Origin: Powellomyces hirtus
Lineage: Eukaryota > Chytridiomycota > Chytridiomycetes > Spizellomycetales > Powellomycetaceae
Direction of reading: 5' to 3'
Assembly: GCA_025526995.1 (NCBI GenBank)
Contig: JAHLKG010000006.1
Span: 744,001 to 808,000, forward strand
DNA length: 64,000 nt
Part shown: piece after piece, positions 10,901 to 27,735 of the stretch
Layout of the letters: each line of letters opens with the position of its first letter
Numbering within the stretch: position 1 is the first letter of the stretch
Position numbers and translations under genes: made by a program
Notes under the pieces: model-generated
The model's input: the letters and a program-made list of their open reading frames with translations, nothing else
What the model was told of the DNA's origin: nothing
The model's database searches: none

Positions 10901-11988
10901 CATTTTCCATCCCTCACCAGCCGCCCAACAATTGATAAATGCTGAATGAATAGGCGGAGGGCACAAACAAGCTTTCGGAGCTTGAGCCTCCAGCCGCACT
11001 GCACAATTAAGCATAACCAATCGCGGTGATATCGTAGCTTGTCGTACAGACAGAGAATCTTCAGCACATCATCACATCGGACTGGCGAAGGTTGGCGGGA
11101 GCGACGTACGCGCGCGCTCGCGCTGACTCAGCAGCTTCAGCCCACTCGCGATGTTGGGAACTCAGCCATGGGATGAAATGATGAATCAGCCGAAAAAACG
11201 CAAAACAACAGCCGATACTCAGCATCGGAGGAATGTCAATCGGCTCAAAGATGCCAACTGACAGCCCTGGTCGGCAAAGCATCCCTTCAGCCTACACTGA
11301 TATTCGTTCAGCCATCAACGCAGCAGACGTCGTTGACAAATACAAGGAGCAAGCTGTGTCAGGCCGGGCATCGGTGGCTGCTGCTAAAGCAACAGCAGCC
11401 TTCAGCCAGCCTGATGGTGAAAATCTCCGAGCAAAGTCCCGAAGCTGAACGATAATGTACTCAATGTACCTAACCTGCACAGGGAGCGCATTTGCCGCGT
11501 CCGCCCGCACGTGCAACGCCACCAAGCAATGAATACTGCATTCCTGCGTGCTTTGCTCAATGACGGGGGTAGCCTTCTGCAGCGATGATGCTTTCTCCTA
11601 TCCCTTTGTTTTCAATAAGCCATTATGCCACACATATCAGAACTGCGAGCTGAAATGTTACCCGTGCCGCGTATGACAAACAGGCGAGCGAATCCCTAGG
11701 TTTAAGTTATCTTTGATTGCATGAGAAAGGCCGCGGAAGCTAAGCGCTTTGGGTTGCAAGTGGAAGGAGTGGAACTTTTTGACACAGATAGATTAAACGA
11801 AAGTAACGTAGTGCATTCAAAGGGCAAAAATTGCATAAGTTGAATGAGATGAGGTGAATGGGGGTGATGGATGTATTAAATACCATTTGTCGAATATGCA
11901 AAAGAACGAAACTTGGAGCATAAGAGAGTGAGAGAGACAGTAAAGATGGTTTTTGTTGTGGTCGCTGCTGTTGTTGCAATCTGATTTA
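10901..11988. other. Intergenic, no supported gene
   Basis: It lies between the secreted-protein promoter and the 3' end of the muniscin gene. A 71-residue plus ORF (11233-11448) with an Ala-rich stretch and its antisense partner are open, but no start context, intron or family supports either. Confidence 0.45.
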
Positions 11989-14795
11989 TCAGATTGCACC
12001 ATACTTCCCCGCCGAGAAGACCTGCACGACATCTCCAAGTTCCACCGGTGCTTTGATTCCTTCCGCAACGTTGCCACTGCTGCCCTCGGGGTAAGCACAC
12101 GACACCCCAATGTTGGACAACAGTGCGCCTGAGCACGTGAACCTGATTGCAACCGTTCCCGGGTTGGTAGCCTCAGTAGTATCCATCCTCGCAAGCAATT
12201 TCTGGGGTTCGTCGGCAGCCTCCTTGCCAACCTTGCCAACCTTCCACAAAACAGCCTTGCGTTCCGCGTTCCAGATACCGCTGGGTTTCGTCTGCACTCG
12301 AGAAATCTCGCCGCCGGCGTCTACAGGCACCAGGAACGACACGTCGGCGAGCGAGAGGCGGTCGCGCAGGAGCGGATTGAGCTGGTACACGAGCATCAAG
12401 GAGGTCTGTGTCGGTTCGCATTTCCATATTGGATGGACCAGAAGTGGCGCATGTTGTTTCGGGTCGGTGATTTTGACCTGATATTTGATGATGGGGACGA
12501 CCTGCATCCCGGCCTGTTTGAGGGCTCTCGAATTGATTTCAAATTGTTCAGGGTGTGATGGGTGCACGCGAGCAAAGGTTTCGTTGGGAACGGCCTGAGC
12601 CAGCTCAGCGTAATTCGAAATGGATATGGTGAATGGTTTGTCTTCATCAAGGTCGGCGAAGCTGAGTGGGGAAGTCAGAGAGACGTCTCCCATCAGCAGG
12701 AGCTTTTCAACCTCGTTTCCTCGGATCAAGACGTTCACTTGTTCTGAGATAGACGCGTGGACTCGAGCTGGTCGGCTTTCTGTTGTGGGTGAAGACGTGA
12801 ACGGGATGCTGTTGGCTCTGATAGGCATCAAAGACGGCATAGCAGAGATGAATGGAGGATCGTTCCCAAACAAATCTGACGAGGAAGGGCTGCCGTCGGT
12901 AGAACCCATGTGCATTGTCATTCGTTTTTGAGCGAGGCTGCCGGGTGCTTTGTTTTCCTCCGCCGACAGGGAAATCCGACGGGATCCGCGCTTCGCCAGA
13001 CGCGTCGGGTTGGGTCCTAAGACATTTTGGAACTGCCGCAGAGCTTTGTTGGCATCCTCGGGGCTTTCTACGATGGACTCGCTTCGGATGGCAACTTTTA
13101 TTCGCGACGCAGTGGACGTGCTGCCCGCTTCCTCTTCATCGTCAGCGATAGCAGCGCCGGCTGCAGACGAGTCCCATGCCGCGCTTATTGATGTCGGTGG
13201 GATAGTGTACCCTTCTTCATCGACTGCCGGCGTCTATTGCGGTTATGTTAGGAACGAATGAGCCTGGCGTTCTGGCACTGAGCGGCTGCACTTACCATTG
13301 CCGAAGGATATATTCCGTTTGTTGGAGCGTGATCAGAGGCTCCGGACACGTCTGGCAATATTTGAACTGAGTTCTCTCTCGAAGTGCTGTCGAATCAGCA
13401 GACGTCAGATCCTGTACTCATCCAATTGGCACAATGAACCGCCCTCCACTTACGCATTTGAGCTCCCGCCATCTGCCCCAGCAGAGATCGCAAGGCCTGT
13501 GCCATCGTTGTTGCCCTTTGTGGAGCAAAACTTGGTAATGTCATCTGCAACATCAAAGCTCATAGTCGCTGCGAGAACACCGTCAGATATCTGCGTTGAA
13601 CGATTAGACTCGTAGCAGGCGTGTCGTATGGCATGCAGCATGTGAACCTACTGCGCTCTTGGCACTCTCGTGTCGGACCGCGAGGTCCGCATACTTTGCG
13701 AGAGTCTCTTTCAAGGCGGTCAAGCGTGATTCATCCATACGTTGGAATCGCTACATTTGGGGCAATGGTTTAGTCTCCAAGACCAAAGGCTTGCGGCACA
13801 ACCGCTGAGACTAACCTCAAATGCCTCCGTTGCTTGTGGAACCCATTGGTCTTTCGCGGCGTCCTTTGCAGCCGTAGCGTCGGCAGTCTTTTTGTCTGTA
13901 TAAGGCACTGTCAGTACAACATACATGCCGACATTGAAGGAGTGTGGAGATCGCGCAACTTACCAGATTTGGCGGAGGCGGCGCTTTTTTTCGCTTTTGC
14001 GGTTGCCTGAAGGATCCAAGAGAGTCAGCTCTGTAGCCTCGCGGCCAAAATCACAAGTGGAATGCGCGCGAACCTTGAGATACTTGACAATCTTATCATC
14101 ATAATCTTTCGTAGATCGTCCAAATTCACTCTCGTACTGTCGTAAAAGGACTAATGAGAACTGGGCATTGAGGTTCAACCGCAGCTTTTCGTGTGTCTAC
14201 CTGCTTCAATTTTGACCAATCAGGATCGGTGTGGGCTCGGCTACGTAATGGGCGTTCCATCTTTTCAGCCAACTCTCTCGCAAAAGAAACGTGCAGTGCC
14301 GCAACCTCGCCGAGGGAGCTGGCCAATTGTTCCCAGACATTCTGGAAGGTTCTAACAACAGATTGCCCCGTATGAACAACCACATTCAAACAAAGGAAGA
14401 GCCTTAACGAACACACCCTGTGAAATCCTTGTCCAGTGGCCCCAAGGTATGCTTCTTGCCCAGTCGTATCAACTCGGTCGCGTATTTCTCCTCTACCGCC
14501 GCTCTATGTGGGACAATTCCAAGCAGAAATGCAGCGTCTATGTGTCAGAACGGCGGACGCAGCGATCGCAAGCGGACAATCCTTGCAGCTTAATGACAAA
14601 CGGACCTATCTCGAAAGTAGTTTGCAAGCTCGTCTTCCAGCTGCAACCCAGTTTTCAGCCGCTTGCTGATTAGTTCGGCGGACTCTTTCGGCTTATCCAA
14701 CTGGTAGACGTAAAGAACATATCAGCGACGGAACAAAGACCACGATTCGATATCGAAGAATGACATACGCTAAATGCTTCGACGAAGCGAGCCAT
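11989..14795 (-). CDS. SYP1: Muniscin: F-BAR plus mu-homology endocytic adaptor (Syp1/FCHo)
   Basis: FCHo/Syp1 proteins bend PI(4,5)P2 membranes with an F-BAR dimer and gather cargo and adaptors with a C-terminal mu-homology domain at early endocytic sites. Eleven exons in continuous phase (14795-14769, 14700-14606, 14503-14417, 14351-14201, 14136-14074, 14006-13964, 13895-13816, 13750-13652, 13590-13454, 13386-13296, 13233-11989) give 705 residues. The F-BAR part (about 1-270) shows AELISKRLKTGLQLEDELA, AVEEKYATELIRLGKKHTLG and RLTALKETLAKYADL. A Ser/Pro/Asp linker with EEGYTIPPTS follows, then the mu-homology domain (about 440-705), ending SAGKYGAI. All but one intron fall in the F-BAR half. 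The domain order is complete, with nothing missing. Confidence 0.93.
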
Positions 14796-15075
14796 ATGTG
14801 CGTTTTGCTGTGCTGGCCTTTGCTTGTCTCCTGCCTGCAGAAGGTAATGTCTGCCTTTTTGTTCAGTTTCTGCGTTGTCACCAGCGGGTTATTCCAATCC
14901 TGTCAGCAATAACATTTGTGGATTTGTGCTGTCAGCCTGTCAGCAGCGGCTTGGGCTTTGGCGGCACAAACGCGTCTCTCGTCGTTTCTTGCGCTGAGAC
15001 CTTCAGTCGACAAAATCTCCCCTCGTCAGCTCTGCACCCTCTTCTCATAGTTCCTTCGTACTCGTTTGCTCAAGC

Positions 15076-17622
15076 ATGACCACCGTTCTATTCCAGGGCA
15101 GCGCTGGATCACACTCAGTGCCGCCCTACTCCCACCCGTCCCAGCCCATCTCAACTCTCAGCGTCAAGAACTCTCCTGGAAACCCAACCAAACTCACAGA
15201 GCTGTTTTCTGGCTTCGCAGGTATACTGTATACAACTTCCTCCTGCTCGTATATTCAAATGCTGAACTAGGGCCAACTCTCACCACTCTCACCTTTGAAA
15301 GGCCTACTTCGCATCATCTACGATGCTCCCACGGCGATCCGCCTCCGCTTCGAGTCTCAAAAGCATGCACTCGCAGCGATGGAAACCATCAATCAAAGCA
15401 TGAACATGTTGGCTGTCCTTGCTGACGCAGACTATGTCGCACCGCCTCCACGGGCAGGCGCAGACAAGAACTCCTGCATCATCCTGATCACTCTTCACTG
15501 GTGGATGTCCTCATCGCACATGGCAGAAATGCTCCGCAACTTCCCAGGCCTCATGACGGTATGGACTTGTCACGAGACCGATCGATGCATGGCATTGTTT
15601 GTGAACAAGTTCCAAGCCGAAGAGGCGGCTTCGTATCTCAACTTCAGATCTTCGCTTGTAGCGCAGCAGGCTCATAATCAGTGTCACTGCCAGATTTGTA
15701 CAGCTGTCGAGCGCGGCAGAGACTTTTCATGCGTTCAAAGGCATGAATTGGGTGCTATCGGGGATCTCAACCCAGATGCAGCTGAATTTGTCCCTGGAGG
15801 GGTATCCCTTACAATCGAAGATGTCACACTCGGTGAAACTCAAACTTATGTTGTGGAGCGTCCGACGCCCATGCCTGGCTCAGAGACATCTGATAACAGC
15901 GTTGGTATGGCACAAGCAGCATTGCCGCTGGATGTTAGGATTGGCTCTGTGGAGAGACGGCTTGCCGCTGCCTCTTCAATGGCTCCAAATGGAGAAGGCA
16001 AAGACGCTGTGATGGTGCGGGAGCACATCTTGAAGCAGTTTCAGAAGAATCTTGTCAAATCCTACACTGAACGCATCCGTGATCTTGAGACTCGCATCGA
16101 AACGTTGCAACAGGAAAAACTGCAAAGAGAACGTGAAGCGCTGAAAGCGGCAGCCGCCGATGGGCAACTGGACGCAAATGTTACTATCGCCAACCTGGAA
16201 CAAAAGCATGAAACGTTGCAACAGGAGAAGGCTCATACTGGTCGGAACGATCAAGGTGCTGATGAGACACACCGGTCGCAAATTAGGCCCCGCGATCAGA
16301 GCATCGAGGAGCTGCGGAAGAAAAATCGAGCCCTCCAAGAAGAGTTAGATCAAGCGCGCGAGACTGACTTTATTCACCAGGCAGAGATTGTGCAGCTCAA
16401 TGTACGGAACGAAGGTTTGGTAAAAAGAGTCACAAATCTGCAAGAGGAACTGGCCGCTGGCGCTGACCGGGAAACCGGGACCAAAGAGATATCAGACGTT
16501 GTAGATACCCTCACCCTCCGCAATAAGGATCTCGAGACGAAGGTGCGTAACCTGGAGGCCGAGCTTCGAGAGGCGGCTCAGAACGAGGCTGAGCTGCGGA
16601 AGCAGATCAGTGCGTTGCATGACGACAACGACCAAAGAGCTTTCTGCAATGGGGAGCTAGAAACTGAACTAGCTGACGTCAAGCGCCAGCTCAAGGAGGA
16701 AACAGCTACGCTAGACGCCCAAAATGCAGAGCTCGACTCTCTTCTGCAAGAGCAAACCACGAAGAAGATAAAGCTCGAAACGATAGTTGTTACCCTTACG
16801 TCGGAGAATAAGGAGATGCAGTTACAATTGGATGTCCAAGATGCTCGATTGAAGGAGCAACAGATCGCAAGTGACGCTCGAATTGCAGAATTGGAGTCAG
16901 CTCAAGAGAGACTGGCGGTTCAGGCCCGGAAGATTGCCGACGAACGCAACAAAGTGATCACAGGCCTTCGAAACGAGCTCAAGGCAGAGGAGGAAGAGCA
17001 CGACAAAGCTGAGGCAGCGCTCAAACGCGAACTGGAGGCACAGAAACGCGAGCACGAGGACATCGTCGCAAAAGTACAAAGAGAACGTGACGCGCAGAAA
17101 GTGGCAGCCGCCGATGGCCAGCTGGATGCAAATGTTACTATCGCCATCTTGGAGCAAAAGCTGAAGAAGGCAAACGCGGCACTTCAGTATGCCGAGGCTC
17201 GTCAGGCAGACATACCTCTCCTTGCCGAAGAAACAATTGCAAACCTTCGTCACGAGCTCGAGATGGCGAAGGCTACGGCCCAAACTCAGGATGTCCCCGC
17301 CGCCGTCCCGACCCGCACCCAGAAGCACGACGCATCGGACCTCATCGCCAAGCTCCAGAAAGTCATGCCGAACCTCAAAAGCCTGCAACAACGGCCCCAA
17401 TCGGTTCCCGTCAATGAAGCACTGGCGGCAGCCCTCATGGAACGCATCGTCAACGAAGCCTATAACCGCTTGTTCAACGCTGCAAAGGCCAAGGAAGTAC
17501 TCCAGGACCGGGGACTGGACCCGCGCGACTATCCGATCCTCGATGTAGAGATCATGCAGGAGGCGGCTATGGATGCGGCGTTCAAGCTCAGGAAACCAAA
17601 TGGCCGCGTGTGCGTTTGGTGA
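15076..17622 (+). CDS. Protein with two degenerate RRM-like folds and a long coiled coil
   Basis: Exons 15076-15220 and 15302-17622 (phase 1) give 821 residues. The N-terminus has the strand/helix order of two RRMs without canonical RNP aromatics. The first is about 27-80 (TLSVKN, KLTELFSGF, LLRIIYD, TAIRLRFES, HALAAMETI). The second is about 110-165 (CIILITLH, MAEMLRNF, MTVWTCH, CMALFVN, AEEAASYL). From about 285 to 720 it is an almost unbroken heptad-rich coiled coil. A 90-bp segment is duplicated inside it (16130 and 17077), repeating AAADGQLDANVTIA. A folded C-terminal segment ends KLRKPNGRVCVW. The family is not recognised. The layout suggests a scaffold that binds RNA or a protein helix; this is inference. 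Confidence 0.75.
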
Positions 17623-18108
17623 TCTAACCCTTCCTTTCCTTGCTGTTGGTCCATGTTTTTCACAGTACCCTCCCCCGATTCATTCCCGTATTATTTCCAC
17701 TCTGAGAGTATACCCCCCCTTTGTTGGCGTAGAGTGTTTAAGCGCATTTGCTAAAGCTATTTGGTCCATCCCCCTTCCCTTTGGTCCCCTATTATCACAT
17801 GCTTGTGCACCTTACCTTCCACGGCGTATTGTATTCCCCTTCTTTGATGTGTACAACAATATACTCACAGCAACGGCGGTTCTGGATATCATCCCATGCT
17901 TTTTTCCTTTCTCCATGAACTATGCGCATCTGTGTTTTGTTATAATCTTTTTGATGAAATGGTACTGTGGCAGAAAAGTTCTGTGCGTGCGCACGAGTCT
18001 AAAAGACTCGATTTGGTTTTTTTTTTCTTCTCTATCGAACTGTCCCCGTGCAGGGATGCTGGGGGTGTTGTCGCGGGGGGGGGGGGGGGGGGGAGGGTGT
18101 ACTGTTTG
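17623..18108. other. Tail-to-tail intergenic region with poly-G tract
   Basis: It separates the coiled-coil gene from the 3' end of the RecQ gene. A run of about 20 G is at 18075-18093. The 410-residue plus ORF across 17573-18805 is mostly antisense to RecQ and is not taken as a gene. Confidence 0.5.
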
Positions 18109-22659
<4,551 letters not shown>

Positions 22660-24349
22660 AGGTGGGAAGCCGACACGTATTGGAAGCTGTCAAGTGGGAA
22701 TGCTTTGCGAATGGGGGTAAGAAGAAAGAGAAATGACAAAAGGCAAGGAAGGTGGGAGAGGCCAGTGAATCGTCGTGCTAGATTTGAGCAAGGGCACTTT
22801 GTCCCGAAGTGGCTTAATGGGACAAGCCACACAACGCACTTGCTTATGTCAGGAAGACACGTTACCAACATAAGTGACACAAACGAGAGCCTCCCACATC
22901 AGCCAATACGATACGAGCATCGCATCGGAATTAAGCAATGCTTCAAACGTCCTTGCAACATTGATTGACAGGGACCAAATAGGTAAACCATGAATCCCGG
23001 GTATTGTTCCTATGCAAACGCTGCCGATTGACTATCGCCGATTGGAGGTTTCCGCTGGGTAGTTCGCGCGCGCATGGCGGCGTTTGACTTTTGTCCACCA
23101 TATGCGAACTGCACGGGCAAAAGACGGTTCAGCTGAGCTCGGCTTCACGGCGTAGCCGTTCGTTGTGGCCGTGCTTTGATGGGACATCCGAAAAGCGAAT
23201 GGAAGAGAAAGGGCCATCAAGCGACGGCGTAACCGTTCTCTGTGGAATTCCAAACGAGAATTGCACGGGCAACGCCCCACGCGGCGGCCGCACAGTCAAA
23301 TCGGATTGCGCGGTAATCGTAAGCTGAAACGGGGGCTGTGGGTTCGGAAAATTCTTGGCTTGCTGCGCTGTCCTTCTAGTAATAGTGATTATGGAACCAT
23401 TGCCCTTCTGTTGTGATAGTAACGCCAGGAACGTTGTCGTGCGAGTACGACATGTGCGCAGTGCACTTGGCCTGGGGGCGGTGTGGCATCATGAGATGTC
23501 CCGTGGACAAAAAAGGAAAAAGGAAAGGGAACACAAAGCAGAATGTTCAGTGTGGCCATACCAGTCAGTTTCAGGTTGTGGTTATAGACCTCCTGATCTG
23601 GGCCGCGCAGTAGCCAAGCCCCACGCGCGTTACAAATGTTGGCTTCGGAGGCTCGAAACAAGGGGCTCTGATGAAAGGAAGACGCGTTTTTCGCGTAGCC
23701 CCTTCTGTGCGACCGCAGCAGCGCGTGTTGCTCCGCCCCCGGTTCGGCCACCTTCTGAATTGCATGTTCTTTCCACGAACGAACGAATTGCCTTCAAACC
23801 TGCCCCCAATACACAATTCTTGGGCGGAAGCGGGAAACCGGGACGGGAGTAGATGCTACATGTAGTCCGTCCGGCCCCTCGGTTCAGGCATATTTGATTG
23901 CATTGGGCGGTTTGAGGGGGCGTTCAGGGGGTGGATGATTGCCAGAAGGATCGGCGCAGTAGAAAACACGCTTTCCTGATTCTCGGCCGCACGCATGGGC
24001 GCCTGGACTGTTCTCCCTTGCGGCTCTCCTTGTGGTGGCCCCCTTTGACTCTTCCTTCGTTATTATTGCCCCCCCCCTTGCGCCGTGCACGCAGGAGTCT
24101 TCTCCCTCAGTCTTTGCGACGAAACGCACGGCGCACTTTCCTCATAGATATATAAACCAATCCCCTCGCCCGCCCCGCCTGCCCTCCTCGTTCGTTGCCT
24201 TCATCCTTCCATTCCCTTCCTTCCATATTCTATTCCCCACGCTCTTTCTTCCTTTGGTCCCTCCCCATCCCAATTAACCCATCCCAATTAAACTCGCCCC
24301 TTCCTCATCCCATCCCATCTCATCATCCCCCCATCCATCACCAATAACA
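22660..24349. other. Divergent intergenic region, 1.7 kb
   Basis: No supported gene between RecQ and the GPI-anchored protein. ORFs at 23355-23852 (+) and its antisense have no introns, domain or start context. The last 200 bp are the CT-rich leader of the GPI-protein gene. Confidence 0.5.
24149..24156 (+). promoter_or_regulatory. TATA box of the GPI-anchored protein gene
   Basis: TATATAAA lies 194 bp before the ATG and is followed by a long C/T-rich leader (24160-24345). This is the usual arrangement of strongly expressed fungal wall-protein genes. Confidence 0.55.
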
Positions 24350-25371
24350 ATGCACGCCACATTCGCTGCCTCCCTCCTGGTCTCTTCGATGGCCGCGTCC
24401 GTCATGGCCCAGTCGGCCCCGTATCTGGACGGCACATGGAAACAGATCCAGCCAGAGGTCATCAACTGTGGACCCGATATCCTCGTCGACGACTTCAGCA
24501 ACCCGCGTCAGGGTCGTTTGCCGCTGCAGGGTGAGACTGCCGACAGGTGGCTCGACTTGCTGGGTGGTGACTATGGAAAGTCTGGAGTCGGAATGGAATG
24601 GTCCATCACCACGGCGGGTGCTGCCCTCACCCCAACGTCCAAGGAAGCTTTCTTCTTTTTCAAATTGGTAAGTTGACCAACTTTTTGTGTGTGTTGTAAT
24701 TTGAATGGTCTTGGCTCGGCTGGGAAAAACGTCAATTCTCATCCCATTCCCGCTCTTTGCAGGATGCCGGAGCGTGCTACGACCTCACCAGCATCAACTC
24801 GCTCGTTTTCGACGTTGTTGCCCCTGCCGGCTCCAACTTTGCCATGGGTCTGACACAAAAGACGCCCGACTGCAAGGAGCGTGTCGGCGGTGAAACCGGC
24901 ATCTCCGACTCGCCCTACGTCGACCTCACAAAGTACATCACCCCCAATGGCCAGAAGCAGACCGTCGTCCTGCCGTTCCAGGACATCAAGGGTGCCGGTG
25001 ACAAGCTGTTTGACTTTGCCCACCTCAAGGACGTGACTTTCATCAACTGGACTCCTCCCAACGTCGAGACAGTCATTTCCAACATCCACATGCGTCGTGC
25101 CTGCAACGGCAACGGTCCCACCGGAACCAACACCACCGTCTCGACTGGAAGCAGCCCCGGCGCCGTTCCTCCCCAATCCTCGCCCACCGCCGACGCGACC
25201 CCCGCCCCCTCGAGCACCACCGATCTCGGAGCCACCGCAACCGCCACCCCGTCGGACGCTGCCTCTGCCAATGCCGGCACTGAACCCAAGATCCCCAACG
25301 GAGCCCAGGCTCTGGCCATCACCGGTTTGGGTCTGTCGGCACTTGTCGCTGGTGTGCTTGCCTTGATCTAA
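24350..25371 (+). CDS. Secreted GPI-anchored wall protein with a beta-sandwich domain
   Basis: Exons 24350-24667 and 24763-25371 (phase 0) give 308 residues. It has a signal peptide ending SVMAQ (1-21). A globular domain (about 30-215) shows DDFSNPRQG, a central Cys pair region (GACYDLTS, KTPDCKER) and alternating strands ending in ISNIHMRRAC, most like a jelly-roll carbohydrate-binding fold. A Ser/Thr/Pro/Ala-rich stalk with NTTVSTGSS follows (about 220-285). The C-terminus (AQALAITGLGLSALVAGVLALI region) is hydrophobic with no charged residue after it, the mark of a GPI-attachment signal. No catalytic residues could be assigned. It probably sits at the outer membrane face or is linked to the wall. 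Confidence 0.8.
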
Positions 25372-25821
25372 GTGCCCTGCTTGGATCACACATACCCCCT
25401 CCCACTTTTTGCCAAAATCCCACCGCCTCGTCGTTTTTGCCCCACCTAGACACATTTTCCCGTTTTGATTTGTTGTATCGGGAAACCCATACAGGCATCC
25501 TTGGCTTGCCCTTATTAATCGCACTTTCCCCCATGTGTATGTACATTTTTTTGTCTCTTATCTTCCATAAATAGTTGTAAATCCTCGTTCTTGGTCTTGT
25601 CTCCAACCGAACATGACTCATGTTTCACTTTCATTTATCATGTCTCATGATTGACTTTCCAATTATCAATTCTCATGTGAAAGAACACATGTATCTTGAA
25701 ATTCTCCGGTAGGTCCGAGCCACCGTTCGATACACCCCCGCCGCACTTTGGAGGCCGGAAGCATGTTCCTTTTTGGTGCTTCCTTCCTTTTCCTTTTCAT
25801 TAATCATAATGTTCCAAAGTT
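25372..25821. other. 3' flank of the GPI-protein gene
   Basis: AT-rich 3' UTR-like sequence with ATAAATAG near 25567 and repeated CATGATT/ATCATG motifs at 25610-25680. No gene seen. Confidence 0.4.
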
Positions 25822-25910
25822 CATTCTCGCGGCCGCGTCTATTGCGCCACATTTCTGTCACGTGCTGTCGAAAGGAGTGTGAGGTGAGTCATCTACTGAC
25901 AGCAACTCAC
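25822..25910 (+). repeat. Left copy of an 89-bp direct repeat bounding a 2.3-kb island
   Basis: It starts CATTCTCGCGGCCGCG and ends GTCATCTACTGACAGCAACTCAC (read here in two parts). The right copy is at 28184-28270, in the same orientation, with about 10 differences in 89. Confidence 0.8.
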
Positions 25911-26242
25911 CTGCGTGCCCCTCATGTAGTTCAATACATTTGCGATACACTGGCCGAGAGAGGGGTTGTTTCCACATCTGCGTCCAACGCCACAATTGCG
26001 CGCCAATTACGTCGCCTGAAGGCGGATGTGCCCTCAGGCACTATAGTTCCTTCAATCCAATGTGTATCGCGAAGGCTCAAAATATGCACGCAAGGTTACT
26101 GTGGGTATTGGGTGGGGATGTCGAGTCTCATATATTTGAAGAGAAGATAGCATGGGCTTACGGAACCGACTAGGGGAGGGATGAACTACGTAGACAGACA
26201 CTGATCCGAACCCGACCTAGCTACCCTGGCTACCCCAACCGA
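25911..26242. other. Left part of the repeat-bounded island
   Basis: This 332-bp stretch runs from the left direct repeat to the zinc-finger-like gene. A plus-strand ORF that began before the repeat (25773) stays open across it to about 26150, but nothing supports it as a gene, and no promoter, repeat unit or RNA gene is visible. Confidence 0.35.
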
Positions 26243-26719
26243 CTATTCCGAGCAGCCGCGACGCCACGTATCGTGCGCGTCATCCTTCTTACTACGGGTA
26301 TGGCCGTTTACGCTATTGCCCTTGCTCCAGCTGGAGTGGCAACCGGGCACCGGGCACAGGTGACCCTTTGTGATTTCAGTCACGGAATCGAGGACGCTTC
26401 TGAGAAGGTCGATGAGCTCGTCCATTTCATCGGCGCCACGGCGGCGGTTGTAACGTCCCTTGCCGAGTGTCTTGTGGATTGCAAGAATGAGGGTCAGCGC
26501 CTTGGTGATGCACTCGTCCGCTTTCACGACATGTCGCTCTTGCGCTTTAACGGATTTCTTGACCGTTTTGACGTATGAGAATACGTTCTTTATGTCGGCG
26601 TAGGGCGACGACGAACCGGCCGGCGAACGGGAGGACGAGCGAACAGGCGCTGGTGCCGATTCGGGTTCGCTGTCATCGGGGTCCGAATGAGGAGAAGAGG
26701 CGCGAAAGTTGACACGCAT
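26243..26719 (-). CDS. Hypothetical protein with a C-terminal C2H2-like zinc knuckle
   Basis: An intact 158-residue ORF in the repeat-bounded island. The N-terminus is Ser/Pro/Asp/Glu-rich. The middle (about 45-115) is predicted helical (VKTVKKSVKAQERHVVKA, then MDELIDLLRSVLDSVTEI). The C-terminus has CPVPGC, then His at +13 and +22 (NGHTRSKKDDAH), a C-x4-C-x12-H-x8-H spacing near classical C2H2 fingers. It could be a small DNA-binding protein or a domesticated or element-encoded gene. It lies next to tandem repeats and inverted-repeat elements, which fits a mobile origin but does not prove it. Confidence 0.5.
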   Translation of the reverse strand: MRVNFRASSPHSDPDDSEPESAPAPVRSSSRSPAGSSSPYADIKNVFSYVKTVKKSVKAQERHVVKADECITKALTLILAIHKTLGKGRYNRRRGADEMDELIDLLRSVLDSVTEITKGHLCPVPGCHSSWSKGNSVNGHTRSKKDDAHDTWRRGCSE

Positions 26720-26921
26720 GTTGATGGTGCGGTGGCGGGGGCTTGAAAGGAGGGTCCGGGGACGAGGCTTTCAAGCGAGGGCCGGTGAGTACTGAAACAT
26801 GGAGGGGGATGCCGCGGCGACCGCTTCTTTTAAGTTGCGAGGCAGCCAACATACCGTAGCCGCTCGATAGATTGGAAACCATCGGGTCGCGAACTGAGCA
26901 TATGACTGAGCATCCTACAGT

Positions 26922-27224
26922 AGGTGACTGAGCGACAAGCCCGGTTTATGTAAAAGTCTGGCAACGTGCGCACAAACTGTTAAACGTCCAACAACTTTTT
27001 ACATGGTGACTGAACATAGGTGACTGAGCGGCAAGCCCGGTGTATGTAAAAGTCTGGCAACGTGCGCACAAACTGTTAAACGTCCAACAACTTTTTACAT
27101 GGTGACTGAACATAGGTGACTGAGCGGCAAGCCCGGTGTATGTAAAAGTCTGGCAACGTGCACACACGCTGTTAAACGTCCAACAACTTTTTACATGATG
27201 ACTGAGCATAGGTGACTGAAGATA
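26922..27224. repeat. Tandem array, 96-bp unit, three full copies plus a partial
   Basis: The AGGTGACTGAG unit start recurs at 26922, 27018, 27114 and 27210, exactly 96 bp apart. Copies two and three are nearly identical and copy one differs at a few sites, so the array is recent. Because 96 is a multiple of 3, an 87-residue minus-strand ORF stays open across it; this looks like a by-product, not a gene. Confidence 0.9.
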
Positions 27225-27323
27225 TCATAGGGGACAAATCGGCTCCATATTACGCCAAATCTTGGGGCTATTGGGCCCCCGCCCGAAGCAAACAGAATGA
27301 TGAATGATAGAACATGGACAGTA

Positions 27324-27735
27324 TCCTGGTGGCCGATTGACTTCGCCAGGGCGCGCGAGCGTTTTCGACATAACAGGCCAAATTCGTTTAGACATCTGGC
27401 ATTTATCTTCACCATTGTCAATTGACCAATTTCACGCAAACTACAAATTGAGATCCCCATTTCACCATTTCACCATTTTGCCATCTCAAAGCGACGAGCA
27501 GTCTCAGATTCAGTGAGGGCTTGGTGCATGACTGACTTGATGATTTTCTCCCTTATGTCATTGGGAATGCGGTTGTTGCGGCGGGGCTTTGTTGAAGTGA
27601 GGGACCAAGAGATGGTGAAAATGAATTTCTCGGGATGGTGTTATGAACTGCTGCTTGTCGAAAGCAAGCCACTTCTGCCTGCCAAAATGTTGATGTCATT
27701 CTGCCGTTGTTTGATTGGTCAATCGGCCACCAGGA
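27324..27735. mobile_element. MITE-like element 1 (412 bp) with TA target duplication
   Basis: The ends form a perfect 18-bp terminal inverted repeat, TCCTGGTGGCCGATTGAC at 27324 and its complement ending 27735, flanked on both sides by TA (27322-27323, 27736-27737). A TA duplication is the hallmark of Tc1/mariner-type transposition. There is no transposase ORF, so it is non-autonomous. Confidence 0.7.

Noticed and set aside
23355..23865. 165-residue plus ORF in the RecQ/GPI intergenic region
   Set aside because: No introns, domains or promoter context, and competing open frames on the other strand.
26946..27209. 87-residue ORF with three identical repeats
   Set aside because: Created by the 96-bp tandem array being a multiple of three; no other coding evidence.
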